From Paramacrobiotus metropolitanus (lineage: Eukaryota; Tardigrada; Eutardigrada; Parachela; Macrobiotidae), in assembly GCF_019649055.1 (NCBI RefSeq), contig NW_026570235.1, positions 62,001 to 126,000 on the forward strand: a DNA stretch of 64,000 bases, written 5' to 3'. Position numbers and translations under genes: made by a program. Shown one piece after another: positions 1 to 14,600 of this stretch (positions are counted from its first letter, which is position 1; the number at the start of each line of letters is the position of its first letter). The notes under the pieces were generated by a model. The model saw nothing but the letters and a program-made list of their open reading frames with translations. It ran no database searches and was not told the origin of the DNA.

Positions 1-3000
1 TGTTGAAATTAAGTGACGGTCCCGAAGTTTGGACACAGACCACCATGTATTAGTTTTATACTGGGGCAGCATTTCATGTACAGAACAACGTACCCACTAT
101 TGAATTTTATTGTGACATCCGGGACACTCAAACAATGCAGTCGATGCAGTGCTCTGAATCATTTCCAAGGTCTACCATAAAAATGTTAGGATTTGTCATT
201 GTTTTGTTTTGGGACTCGATTGTGTAAGTTAGCATTCAATGTGGACTAGCCTGCCCGTTGATTGTAAACGCCGCAGAGTAAAAGATTGTCGTCACGTGTC
301 ACTTGTGGACCACAATAATTATAATGACTTGGTCGCCGGCCACTGATCGCGATGGTAGTCGTGCAAGCCAGCCGATTTACGGTTTGTATGTGTATCGCTC
401 CGTTGTCCATGGCTGGACTGGAAAGGTCATAACACAATCGATAATGGTTTGCATCATCAATGCATAAAACAAACACGGGAATTCAGTTCTTCAGTTTTAT
501 TTGTGCAAATTTGCTTCCTCTTTATTTTATCTGTGGTACAACGTAATTTTATAATAATTAAAAACATCAACATTTTTTACAACAAAACTGCGATAATTTA
601 TTAAACAGCCGTTTTAAACTACAATCAAATTTTTTGACGCAAAACCTAAAACAGCTTTCATCCTTAACGAAATGCAGCATTGCGAAAGCAAAACGTCACC
701 TAGCTAGTGAGCAAATTAATGCTACGATTAATGTACATAGCATCGATTTTTTTGCAGCAGCAAACTTTATTTTAAAGCTATTCGATATTACTAGTAATGT
801 AATGTACTGTAAAGCATGTAAAGCAGCAAAGACTCGGTTCAGTAGTGCACTCGAAACATTAGAAACGCAGTATTTTTTTAAATTTTATACACAGAAACCG
901 CAAACATCGCTGCCGACAACGTTACGTAATATCGATACCGGCGTCTATGTAGCGGCGTAGTATTTATTACGGAGGATGTGGGTTACGTAGTCGTACAGAG
1001 TACATAGTTACAATATTATTGCTACTCTAGTGCTACAAACCATACGAATAAAATATTTATATTAAATTTTGTAACTGTTCACCGGCAAACTGTGAGCGAG
1101 CAATAGATTGTGGCCGGGTGAATGCTCTAAAAATACATCTGGGGATCGTGGGCGCATCGAAAAGACCGGCGCAACGCTCCTTGGCATCGGAGAGGGGGTG
1201 TAATTAAGTTACTGGTGGCACTGAACACGTTGCCAGTTGCCAGAAAATGGCTGCTGTCACTTATCCAACGCCGGCATGCGCGCTGACCGCGGGGTGTCGG
1301 CTTTCCTTACCGGCGCAATACTACAGCATTTCCACTTGGTATAAGCCAGACAGGAAGACAATGTCCTTACCCATTAGATGTATTTCTACATCCCGATCAA
1401 AGCATCGCAATTTGTTCCCGTTTCTATGTGATTAATGAACGGACACTGCCACTGGCACAATCGACTGGCTGATGAACATGGGCTAATTGGCACGCGCCGG
1501 CTTTCGCTCCCTGTAGAAACGTGATAACGCGCGGTTATGGCGTACAGCGGCAACAGCGACATTGTCCATGGGTTGGGCAGAGTACTATACTAGTATAAGT
1601 ATGTGCAGTATCTGAGTGAGGGGTTTGAATTGCGGCTTAATTTCCAGCTGCAAACGAAGATTAATGATGGTCGTTTGGTCGGCACATGTCGTGTAAATGC
1701 GGTTTCTAGTGTTTTTTTTGGAGAATCAGCAAATGTACAGCAATCCGATTACATGGAAATTGGTGTCGCTAATCCACAGGGTGGAAATTGAGGTCACCCA
1801 CGGGAAAAATAACAGGGGTTCCGCTTACGTTTTCCACGGGAAGAAAAACATCTAGATCAGAAAACGTTTTACTAGATGTTTTCATTTTACCTCCCTATTC
1901 CTTAATTATTTATGAATATGGTTTGCCTCATTTATGATTTTCCGTGCCTAGTCGATTTTTTGAACGCTTAAACAATGTCGTTTTCTTCCAAACAGAGAGT
2001 TAATGCAAGTCAGAAATTCGGCGCTTGTGACAATGTCGGGAGCTTGAATGCATTGATAATTTGGATGAACTTTCTGGATTTTTAAAAACTTTTAATACTG
2101 TGTATGTTTAAACACCGTGGTCCCAAAAGTGTTAGATTGGGAAGAGACTATCTGTGAGCTAAGTAAGCTACCGGTCATTATTTTAATGTTAATTAAAGCG
2201 TCTGCACGCTGCTCGTATTTATGGTAAATTTTTTGAATGTTTTTTATGTTTTTTGCGTTGTATCTGTCAAGGTTTTCAAACGGATGCATTACACATGATT
2301 CCATATCATTAGTTTTTTATAACCATTTGCGCTCGATGCGATTAAACACGGAAACATTTAACATGTACAATAAATTATTATCAACACATTTGCATTTCAT
2401 AATGCCGAGCTCATAATGCCGAACACAACGCGTTCAATATTGAAAAATCGAATTTCTATACAAAGGAACTTTGGGGTCAAGTGTCAGAAAAAGAAGCTAA
2501 TCTCAAAGGCCGCGAATCGGTTGTGAAGGAAAACAACAGTCATCTGTGCCAATTACACAACCGCACATCTCCCAAACAACACTGTGTTAATGCCGGTAGT
2601 GCTCAGATTACGTGGAGGAGAGAGAGACATTCACGAGAGAGTGTGGAAAACATTCCCATTCATATTCACTTATTGCTGCTGTAGGATTTCCTTAGCGGTG
2701 CTTTGCTGAATTCCTCATCATCGTCCCTGCAGCCAACAAACAACAATAATTTATTACGGAAGCCGGTTTATATCTATATATTACTGTATACAGTACATGA
2801 AAAATAGCCCGAGTAAAGTGACGTGAAATCATGTGGCCATGCTTATGATCGCCCATCGTAACCACATGATATCACTCGTCTACGACCATAAAAACATGTA
2901 GTCAGCGCTGATTGTTTGAGCGTACCGAGTAAGGAGTAATGCGACTACGCCGGTTTGTTGACAAACGAGGGTTGTGCTATTGGAACGCATGAGTAATAAC

Positions 3001-5611
3001 AATGACCATTATAGTATATGAATCAAATCAAAATTGAGGTGGGGACAATGTGCTTAATTTCGCAAAAACAGTAACTCAGGCTCCCCAGTGTGTAACTGGT
3101 AGATAAGGCTTATAGTAATTAATTACTTACAAGAGAAACAAAACCATTACATCATACTTATTAGTTACAAAGCACAATTTCTCAAAAAACGATAACGCAT
3201 CTTTTAAAATCTTATTCAGTAACTATAAAAATTTGTATCGTTTTGTTCAACGGATATCGATGTATACGGTGTAAAATATTATCGTTTATTTATGCAAAAT
3301 ATTTCCAAGTCAGAATTCTAATTTTATTTAATTAATTATGCTTTTATGGTAATGCTTGTTATGAGTACGAATTCTGGAGGCCGCAAATGAAAGTTTTATG
3401 GAAATACATTAATCCCAAGAAACTGGATGCCGAGAAAATCATTCTTGCAAAGTAGGCACTTGTACAGCGTCGTGTAATGACTTCTACTGCAGTCGGAAAA
3501 CGAGTGCTTCCCGCAACGCGTCCGAGTAACACTGCGGGATGCCCTTGGGCAGCAGAAGATGTAAGTTGGACGTGATAGCGGGATGTCGGTATATGCGGAA
3601 GGGATCTCTTTGTAGCGTACAATTATTTCGGGCTGATCCAGCCATTTGCGGTTAGCTGGTCCCGCCGTCTCACTGCTGTACCCCGGCTAATATGTTCCCT
3701 GACCTTGAAACCGTAATCGAGGGAGAAAAAAAATCCATCTGACGATATTGTACAGGCTGATCCCCAGAAATATCCCAGGGAAGCTCGCTTTTCAAGTCGC
3801 TTTCCAGGTTTCCATTAAAACTTTGGATGGGCTTTGATAAGATCGCAGGCAGTGGAGTATAATGTGCACCCATGCGGCAACGCCCACTTCAAATTGTGTA
3901 CCACAAAGGGAATTGTGCGCTTAACTTGTAAACACGCTAATACCTTGTTAAAAGTCATTAAACTTCAATTTCAGATTAAATATATTACTGTTTTCAGACA
4001 GGAGCGGAACATGTTAAAAAAACTGATAGATCTACAGATGTACACCGGAAGTGCCGTAATCGTAAAACTGTAATCCAGACGTAGCAAATATAATCTATCT
4101 CAAACCGCTTAGTTTTTTTGTTAATAAATTAATTAGTGTTAGTTGTCAACAGCTGCATAGATCGAACTTTTAAGGCGTGTAATATAATCGTCCATTTCAC
4201 CATAATAACATAAAACAGATGTAAACCTTTCCAAGACAATCAGCGGAACAAAGCCATAAATTATACGAGTTATAATGATTTCCTGATATATGTCACGCTA
4301 CAGCAATAAAACTTTGAAAACTGTTATAGCCCGAATCAGTGCATAAATTTAATAACGGCTTTTATATATTGTTGGAAATATTATTGCAATTAAAGTTTCG
4401 ATTTCTAAGTACCGCAAATATCCATAAAATTTCACTGTAGGCAAATATTAATCATTAAGAAAAATTTTATTCAAAAGCAGATCGGCGAAAACGTGGGACG
4501 ATTCTAGGCAATGACATTTCCGAGATTTGTTTGTTCCATCGACTATCGATGGACCATGCATATGTATTCCTCAAGACACCCGAACAATAATCTATTGACA
4601 CGGGGGCCACCATTCAATTTCCACTGTACTGCTCATCATGAATTAATAATCCATGTCATGTTTTTATGCATGGCATACATATGCATTGAGAATAACAGTC
4701 CCTGAAGACGCTGCAACACCAGCTACATACAGTTTGAATAATAATGGAATTATACGTGTGTGTGCGCTTTTGTAAAGAAAACGGCCGGTGAGAATAAATA
4801 TTGCATTGGCGAATTATTTAATATGCATGAGATGGATCTGCACATCGGACCGGAGCGCACAAAATAGGGCATTTACATTATATTGTGGCCCCGCGTGATA
4901 TATGGTCTACTCACACTGTTGCCGTACCGAGTGTTAGATAAGTACACCATCAAGAATGCTGTACAAACATTTTTCCCCCGCCGATGTCGTCCACCCGTGC
5001 AACTGGCCTGTCTTTTGCGTGCGGTGCATTTTAAAATAACACTTGGGACTGAATGGAGGGAAAAAAGCACCCATTACAGCCCGGGAATGTGGAGGAAATT
5101 TATGGCCGCCTATTGTGCCATCAGTGAAAATATATATGCGCCTCTTCACATGATTTCTTACCAATGAACGCATTGTGTCGTTTGCCCATACAAAGAAAAA
5201 TCCAACATAAACATTTCGTGATAAAGAATCATTAGGGGCTTTCTCTTCCGGTGACGATTTTAGTTTTCTTTTATCGACACTAATGTTGTAGCCAACCCTC
5301 TTTATATAACCGCAAATAGAAGAATTAAATTATTCCAGTCACTACATCAAATTCAAAAGCGAAAGCGGCTTAATTTTACACAGAGCTTTTTCGCACTGCA
5401 TAAACAAAGTAATCCCGTAACAAAATATGCGGCACTACTTTTTTCAAGTTTTTTGTCATATTTTTGTTTATTTTTTGCTAATTTTATAAAGTATATAAAT
5501 TTTTATTATTATTATAATGGCTTAGTATTAATGTATTGTTTAATGGTTTATTACAGTGCACTGCTACACGTTTTATGGTCGCCAGACTTTAGAAATATAT
5601 ATGACGATTGA
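1..5611. other. gene-poor AT-rich region, no supported gene
   Basis: No open frame here has both a plausible protein and matching splice or start signals. Frames of 60-140 codons occur on both strands but are low in complexity, begin at non-ATG codons, or are mirrored by an equally long frame on the opposite strand. An AATAAA occurs on the plus strand near 1048 without an upstream gene. The stretch 3360-3880 is richer in GC and carries broken minus-strand frames (see findings). The last part, below 5661, is the 3' flank of the minus-strand Ser/Pro-rich gene. Confidence 0.5.
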
Positions 5612-5617
5612 TTTATT
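5612..5617 (-). terminator. poly(A) signal of the Ser/Pro-rich gene
   Basis: The plus strand reads TTTATT, which is AATAAA on the minus strand, 44 bases past the TAA stop at 5661. This supports 5661 as the true 3' end of the coding region. Confidence 0.7.
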
Positions 5618-5660
5618 TACAAACTATTTTTCAAGTGGCATCACGAGCCGGCACTTGTAC

Positions 5661-8600
5661 TCACTTGAGTTTCGTATCACAGGTAATGGCCGACGCCACA
5701 ATGGAAGTATCACTGCACACCGACATGGTCTCCACGTCCAGGGTGTAGCAGAAATCATCATCACTATCCAGCGGATCATACATCCACGTGGTGTCCACCT
5801 GGTCCGGCGTCAGACTCAGCGCGTCATCGAAATTAAACAGCGACTGAAATTTCGGCTTCTCAATGGGAATCGGCTGGGCGCTGCCCGATGTCGGCACCGT
5901 GGCCGATTTCGGCCGGACATCGCTGTTCTTCTCCGGCGCCGCAGTATTATTATTACAACAGTGCGGATGCAGTAACCCCATGGTGGTGGCCTTGAGCGGG
6001 AGGTCGGAGGAGTCGAAGGAGAATAGTCCGGAGGTGGAGGATTTCTTCTCTTTTTTAATCACGGTGGAGGAGGATGCGGTAGCGGGTGTTGTTGTTGTGT
6101 TAGTGTGCGCTGCGACGGAAGGAGTAGCGGTGGTTAATCGACGTGCAGCGCTGCTGTTACTAATGCGTTTGGAGCCTGCACCGCTTCCGCCTAACAGGCC
6201 TGTATGGGACACAGAAAAACCCGATACGTGTAATGCGTGCTTAAACATGCGAGCAAATCATCGATCTGTATCAGCCACTACGGGGCGGAGATTACTCAGT
6301 TCCCTGTTCGATGGTGTAGTATACAATTACGCGTATACAAAACATTACACGATGTGCTACATTATCAAATAATTTTTACAAGATTTCAAGATAAATCGGT
6401 TTGGCTAACTGTGCGCGTGTTCAGCGAGCGTTAGAAAGCATAGTTCAAGTAGTAACAAAATTGTTTGAAACTTTCGATGTCCCGATAAACTTTTCAACCT
6501 ACCGCGCTTCTGCAGCCAGGCGACCAGCGAAAACTCCGCCAGCATGAGCGTGTCGGAACTAATAATGTCAACAGAAATAATTCGCAGCTAAAAATATCCC
6601 CGACGCTGGCGCGGCACATTTGCGGGGCGTCTTGCGAAATTAGCAGCTCATTAAAAACGGTGCTAATTGCCCTCGAAAATAAAGTAGTCCTCGCTTCAAT
6701 ACAGAATTACCGGCTTGTGCCAGAAAATATGGTTACAACGCGATAACATGATCCAGATGGAAGAAAATACTTAATAATCGTCTGCCAAAAGTTCCAAGTT
6801 TCACACTGCGATTGCGGTTTAAAGAAAGTCACAGATGTATATTAATCAATAAAAAGCCATGTGCTGTGTGCGCGATTGCCGGTTTTGCACTGACAACTGA
6901 CAAGCGATCACTTTGCAGCCGCAATACACAACACCGCCGTATACGTGATTTGTACTGTGGTAATTTTTATTAGTATTGTACGACGATTTCATAAGCCGCC
7001 ATCACGCTACGCGCAAAAAACATTGGACCCTCTTGTGTTTGCTAATGCTAATAATCGCAAACGGCAATCAGTGCGCGCACAGCCGGCGCAGATGACATTT
7101 GCCGGCTTTCACTACAGTGGAGAGTTTGTACAGTGTCGCCCTGTTTATTGGTCATATTGGACGTCATTTACAGTCTTAACCAGTGTGTAAACACGGCACT
7201 TAATTACATACTGCTGACGTAACACGCCACCAAATTTACTTTTCATCTACGCTCTACGGAAGATATTAAGTACGGCAAGATTGGAAACTTAAGCCAACTA
7301 AACGGGAGATATATACGCGCCGGAGAAGGGATTACTAAGAGTGAAAGTTCAACAATTCAACAAATGCGTACCGTTTTACCGTTGCCGCTACGTACGCGAC
7401 GTTATAAATACGCCATGAAAAGGTTAACAACTTCCTCTGACGATGCCTACTGGATTATATGCTGTGCAACTGTGTATATCACAAAGAATTATCGCTCTTA
7501 CAACGCCGTAGCGCTACGTTGCACAGATCAAATACGCAACTAAATAAATAAATTTTAGCGGATAAGATTACCTACTAATATCATTCGTGGTAATCCAAAC
7601 AAACCTTGACTTGTTACGTAATTGCATTTTTTTACCAAATGCATTTAAATTTTCGTACGGTATGAATCGTATCGTTATTTTCTTATATTTTTAGCATGCT
7701 AGTAGAAGATCAAATATTATTTTATTATGTCATCCAGAATCTAAGCAAATATTTATTATTTTTATGTTACTTTATGCTTCAAACCAACGCAGCTAGTTTT
7801 ATGGAGTTTTCAATGCGCTCAAATCGATCTAGCTCGTTGGCCGTGCTGCATGCATGGAGGTCAGACAGGAAGTAATCGCTCACAATTTGGCATCTCACAC
7901 CGAAATAACCAATCCATTACTTGTAATAATACACCCTATAATTGCTTTTTTTCCTGCGCAAATTACGTAAACCACCGGGGAACTGAATAACCATGACAAC
8001 CGTCTTTGTGCTGTCTGCCCACGGATAACCTTTGGCTGTACAATACAACGTCTATCCCTTAGTAACACGCATATTACGCACCTTTGACCGGATCCTGTTG
8101 CTGGGCGCGGAGTATCCGTTTACAGTGCTGACACCACGAGTAGAACTTCTTTAGATTCCGCTCATACCGGGAATTATGATCGCGCGGCTCGGACTCCGAC
8201 ACCGCCGACCCGGTGGACGGGGTCAACGATGGCCGCCGCGATGCCGGACTGATGCTCAGCCGGTTGCCGCCGATCACCGGGGATTTGCGGCGCGTGGCCG
8301 GCGCGGCATACGGCACCGGCAGGGTCTTCTTGACCGACGCGGTGGAGCCGACCCGGGAGCGCACCGGCGACGGGGATTTATGCGGGACGCCGGTGGTCAC
8401 TTCGCGCCCGAAGGAGGCCGAGCGCAGCCGGCTGCCCGTCGGGACTTCCGTCGGGCGCAGCGAATATCCGGTTAAGGATAGACTCGGGGATTTCTTCATG
8501 GGTTCATTGCGGGACAGCACGGCCATGATGGCCGACGGCGGCGCCACACGGGAATGTTCCACGGCACAGGCGCCGCTACTGGGAGGGGCGCGCAGGGGCG

Positions 8601-11600
8601 ACGGGGAGCGGGAGCGCGGGTAAATGTGCAGTGCCGGTTTGGAGGATGGCGCGGAAACGGCCGGGCTCGGTGTACGGCGCGGATTATACAGACTATCCAC
8701 GTTGGATGTGCTGGTGATGCAGATGCGCGGTAAATGATCAATATCCAGCATTCTTGTCGCCAGTGATACGCCGAGTGGTCGATGGATTTGCATACTTTCC
8801 GCTGGCCTAATAGAACACAGATTGGCATATATGAATGTTGTATTATGTATTGTACAATATAACGTATATGCCGTACGAGTAGAGATGCCAGCGCTCTGCT
8901 GATATATCGGCTTACTTTAACGCCTCTATTTGCTCGGCGAATAATGGCCGACCGTCTTCTATGATGCTTGGGAAGAAAACGTATGATCACCACCGCTCGA
9001 GAGGCAATTTAGTCTCCGCGCCGCTCATGGTGGGACTCTTAATCTCTTTAGCTCTTCTATTTACAACGGGAGAATAGACCAGAAATCTCTGATTCTTCAC
9101 CGCGGTGATTCAATATTTTCCAAATAGTATCAGTAAAAGTCACGGCACTCTACGACGGCAGCTACGACAAATGCTACCAAACACAGCGCTAAATGTACGG
9201 CGTGGCATCGCTCAAAAACTGCCGACTACATCCGGCACGTCTAATAATGCGCCAATTATTCACTGTAGACGTTTTTCTTTTAAAAATATTAGTGTATACT
9301 AGATTTACCGGTAATAGGTTGGATTTTTTCACCACCGTAGCCTGACAGAAAAATAAATCAAAACATTTGCCGCTGGGTAAAAATAACCGTTTCTACCGTT
9401 CTCTATTAGTTCATATTTCAGTGCCTGCCGGTGCACTCTGTGCATTGTAACTACGGCTATCGAATCGTATCCATACGCCGCCGCCGTTCGCTCACTCGCA
9501 CCGCCTGTCAGTCATGTACAATCAGTTGTGCCACCGGAAGTCTATCATTATACGGCGCTGTATTCAACTTCCATTCAAAACTTTTCATCCGCAAATTAAT
9601 GCATTAGCAGTGTTCTTTTCCCAGGCCAATGCCGCGGCTATAAATTCACGCTAACAGGCAACCTCAGAGCGATTCGCAAAAATTGTTAGAAATTGCACAA
9701 TAGTTCCTTCGTATTACAGTACTTAGAAGACTAATACTATGTAGTACGGCATTTCGTGCTGCATGCAGTTATCTTCCGAACCGTTTAACATGATTGTTAT
9801 ATCTAAAAATATTCACCATTAATTTAAAGTTTGAGTTTTCATTATATGGTCGTGTTAAAAGTAAAGGCCATTTTAATTAACGTACGGAAAGGTTACAGCA
9901 CACGCATGTCTGCATAAACGAAGCAAATTAAATTACTTAGCTGAATGCATATCGTTAGTTATCAAACCACCGGAAAAAGCAAATACTTGCTACCGTTTGC
10001 ACCCCGTTTTTCCTGCCAAATGCAGTGTCTGACGTCAACGCAATCTATCCTGAAATAGAGCTTAATGAGCATGTTTTCCGGTATTGTTCCAATTTGCAGG
10101 AATCGTCACGATCTCATTCTCTTGCTCTTCGCCAGTCGGTGCGACAGGACAAATCTCAGACTAATTAATAACGCACCAGTAGAAACAAGCGAACGATGGC
10201 GTGCGCCGGTCGCGGACGTGGCACGGCAGCCGGGCGGTGTAATTAGTATTAAGCCCGCGCGGGCCTGGAAATCAGCGGAAAACGAGCCGTGCCGGCGCAC
10301 GCACCGCTTCCTATCTGGGTGTTCCCTAATTTTGCGGGAGATTTCTGTACAGCGTGCAAATGCACCCGGAACAGCACAGGCATATCCCAGATTACCATTT
10401 TTAAAACGCGACATCACAAGATGTACCATGATAGTCTTCGGCAGGTGATTGCCGAATCAAAACGTGACCTACCTCAGACTGAATAATGAATACTGCGATG
10501 GACACCTGGCGTTTAGACGGAATTAAAGATTATATAAGCGTCGGCTAGTTAGTCCGGGATCATCCGAAGGAAGCCGCAATAAGATGACCATGTGACAAGA
10601 TTTTATACGTTATTAATTTTAGACTGGATCTAGCTTATAAATATTTAACATGAGCTGATATAACTAAACAATACTCATTAGTTCTGAAATTTCGATTCTA
10701 TTTTATAAAATTATTATTAACATTAATTTACACTTTAGCGTCTGCTGGTAAAATTAATACGGTCATGCATGCCAGCAGGCGCAGCACTAATTCAATATCG
10801 CAAAAGCGATAAACTCTCCGTATATTACCGGTAACAAGGTAAATATTCTCCGCATACCAAATGTTTACCAGGTGTGTTTAATTGGAAAACGATAAGAGAA
10901 TTGTAATAAATCAATGGATATCCCCAGACCCAACCGAGATATTCAATAGGCCCACATGCATACCCTACATGAAAATTTGACAGATAAGGAGTTTATTATT
11001 CAACCTCAACAACAAAAGCCGCAAACTTGCCGATGTGGACAAATATATTATGCACTGTTTACTTTGACCCCCGCTTTGGTCATAGAACGAGAAGTCTACC
11101 GCACTACTAAGGAAATTTTTTCTACTACTTGCTCACCTGGATGCGTTGCCGGTGTGCAGTGTTCGGGATGTACCGGGAGATGCGACGCGTGGTGTAGTGG
11201 CCGTTAAGTGTTTATTATCCTGTACAACCAATGGTCAGATTCGTACTGTTATCGCAGAGAGAGAAAAACGTAAATGAAAAATATTATGGATAGATTGTGA
11301 GTTTTCAGCTGCACATCATTTGCATGGGAAGCGCAATGAGGCATGTGGAACAACGACAGGTGGATCTGTCGATTTGTTAGACTTTTATGATGACTAGCTG
11401 TGCATACAGATCGATTGCTGTTCCATTATCTCGTACACCTTGACCTCATTGAGATGCTTATTGGTGGCTGAGCGCGGACCTGTACACGCCCTACTAAGTT
11501 CGCGCACCACCGCAGTCCGTTCTACACGTACGAACCGGGTTCACGTACGCTTTTGTCTACCGTTCAGTTCGGGCACTCGTACACCGTAAGCACCTGTTAA

Positions 11601-14600
11601 TAACGACCAATCAGTGATCCAAACCGCTTTAACCGCGTACGTCGGTCGCTGTACTGTTCAGAATACTCGCATGCGCACATCACCTGCCAGTAACGACCAA
11701 GCTATTCTGATTGTGCAATTATTGATAGGCATTGACGTGGAGCTGATCGATGACTTGTTCATCCAGAAAGGCACAGCCAGGAATTATTAACTCATCCTGG
11801 TTGCTACTTTTAGCCGGAAAACACTCTATTAATATCGACATTCAGAGGCTATTTTTACTCGCGGGCACTTTGTTGGGGATGATTAAGAGTAATAGATTTT
11901 ACTGGGAGGTTAATACATCATTAACGAGCCCGCTTATGACATCAGGGAAGAATGGAGAGCAGTTGGGGCAATCGCGTCCAATAGGTGCACTTCTCCTGTA
12001 TTAATAGCCTTAAGCGCTGGGCACGACGCAACAGCCCGCGCATTAAAATGAAAAGCATGCACTTGTAGTGTTGTGCACATTCATCAGGCGGTTCACTTTC
12101 TTAACGTACACTGGATTTCGATAGGATGGGCCCAGGTAGAGCGTTGATCGGGGATAAGGATTTCGAGCGCGATTTCTCGTCGAACGTTCCTGCTGCTTTG
12201 AGGCCGGCAAATTTCAGCAGACGGGATATGTTGCGCCGGTGCACCTCCGCTGTAATAAAATGAGAGAGTTTAAATTACATTTTTGAAAATTACTTACACT
12301 TTGAAGGTCACTTAAAAAACATCAAACAAAGGTGAAAATTATCTACTCTAGTGAACGTGCACAGGTGCAATGCAACTTTTTTGCTTTTCGAAATGAAGAT
12401 ACGAGTAGTATTCGTGGCCGCACTGAACTTTGGTCTCTGTACCTATTTACACATTTTGTACTATGTACTAAGGAAATAAAAATGGCCTCTTATTAAAACC
12501 TCTCACGATATGTTTATAAATTCCATAATTACTACGTTATGAACTTTAGAAAGGAAGGTTTTTTCCCATCTAATCAGCGTAACTGTTAATATCCACAATT
12601 TATATAACAAGAAGTACCATGCTGATGTCACATTGGCCGGCATCACTTGATTGGGTGCGTTAAACATATGGTTCACAGGCTTTGTTTACAAGTGTCTATA
12701 ACAACATCTAAGTATAGCTCACGATGGTCACAATTATTTTCTTAAAATATGATCTCCTACAAGCGTCTTAAAAGGCATTGGTGGTCACTGTGTTATGTCA
12801 TTTCAGCGCTCTGTTATTATCCGATGTGCTCATCGCATTTAATTGCATTTTAGTACAGGTTGAATCGATTGGGTTCACGAAGGTGCGCATCTGCAGTGCA
12901 CCTGTAACTGGCACCGGTGCGATGTGGATATGTTCATCTTCTGTCTATGTACAATCTCTACATAATATCTTACTTTTGTCATTAATATTGTACAGCAAGT
13001 CTCGCTGGAAGCCACGTTATAACATACTTACTGCATCGGAAATGCCGTCGCAAACAAGATTTTTACGCGTTTATACAGAACAATAGTCGCTAAAAATGTT
13101 GGCTAGTGCCTATAAAGGAAAATAGCTGCTTCCTGTGTGTTTACAGCCGCTAAGTTACTCGTTGACAAATTTCCGTTGAAGTGGTTCGCTGTTCGATTGG
13201 TAAGATTATATTGTTGGCATAAATCATGCTCTGGGGTTTTCGGCATTATGGTGCTTTGAAAGATTGTCTTTCGCATTTGTCATCAAAACAGTAAATTCAC
13301 CGTCATACGATCTGGTGGAATTACAATTAACACTACTCGTAATAGTATTTCACAACTGGCGAACTAAAAAGATTTTTTCGACATTTTTTTACTGAAATTG
13401 CGCCACAAAACTTCCTGCTTTACGACATTAACATTCTTGCCGGTCATGCTCAAAATTAATTAATTATAAAGCGTATGGAAAAATTTGAATTTGCGAAATA
13501 AGACGATTTCGATAAGATATTTTAATTAATTTTCCGTTTGTCGCACTTCTCGCAATTCACTGTCACGCGCTAGGTAATCCATTAGTTTTCATATATACCG
13601 TTTACATGTGATATGAAATGTAAACCTGGTAAGACGTAAATAAATAAATGCAGGTGAGGTTTTTCAATGCGCGCACAACACTTCTCGTAATCTTACGCAA
13701 TGGCTAATTATTTGTCGGAAATTTTGTAACACCCAGGCGGGATGATAAGCATTTCCGGCTGACGCGCAGCTGGATTATCAAGGCTGTGGTGTGCCAGTGG
13801 TTTGTTATACTGTATACAAGATAAAGACAGATCTTGCCGTATTATGGAGTAGTCTGTACGCAATATAGCCCATGTCATAATCCCGCTTATACAGATGATG
13901 CCCGGAAAAACTGTATGGGAATAATGGATTATTACGCGGATAGTTGCGAATTAGGGGAGAGGCGTTTCAGTGAAATTGCATCTGTCCCTGATCCGACGCG
14001 CACGCAATCCACCCATTTTTCAGTTCTTTCAATGGGAAAATTTCATAAACATGCAATTTTAAAAGTATACTACTGCGATCACGTGCATGTGCATGCTTAC
14101 TTACAAAAATATACAGTCGTCTGAGCCCTAAATTATATGATAACTGGCATATCCATTCAGTAAAGTTTCAAAACCTTTTTTAATGGACAGAATTATGCAC
14201 AAGCAAATTTTATATTGTACAGACTGTGTAAAGTATTGCACCTGGGATAGAGTGTACTTGTTCAAGTAGCTATCACTGGGGAATTCATACTCGTATTACC
14301 AATTTGAATTAAAAATTTATGTCTTTTAAAAATGGTAATTAAAACGTATACTTTAAGCTGTAGCGGTATGTACATACAGCAAAGCTATGCTGTCAAGACC
14401 CAGGACCGGCAGCGATAAAAAGAACTGTCTCGTGTAAACTGCGACAAATTTTCTATTGGATTTTGAGAGCTGCATATTAAATACCCTGGAGGAGGATGCT
14501 TGTTTGCATAAATACCTAATAAACTCAGTATCCATTAAAAGAAGTTATTATGTATTTAACAGCAGCTGTTGTTTTACCTTAGTTACGGATATTTGGCTAT

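Noticed and set aside
3359-3622. 87-codon minus-strand frame as an intact gene
   Set aside because: It starts at a non-ATG codon and its neighbouring frames look equally coding-like, so at most it is a relic (see findings).
5863-6372. 169-codon plus-strand frame
   Set aside because: It is antisense to the last exon of the Ser/Pro-rich gene, whose minus-strand reading has a strong acceptor, a stop and a nearby poly(A) signal.
8176-8623. Plus-strand frames of about 100 and 136 codons
   Set aside because: They are antisense shadows of the GC-rich Ser/Pro/Arg exon on the minus strand, which has good splice sites and phase.
10065-10448. Overlapping open frames of over 100 codons on both strands in a GC-rich block
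   Set aside because: The block lies inside an intron of the Ser/Pro-rich gene, has no domain, and the opposite strand is equally open, which is expected of GC-rich sequence with few stops.
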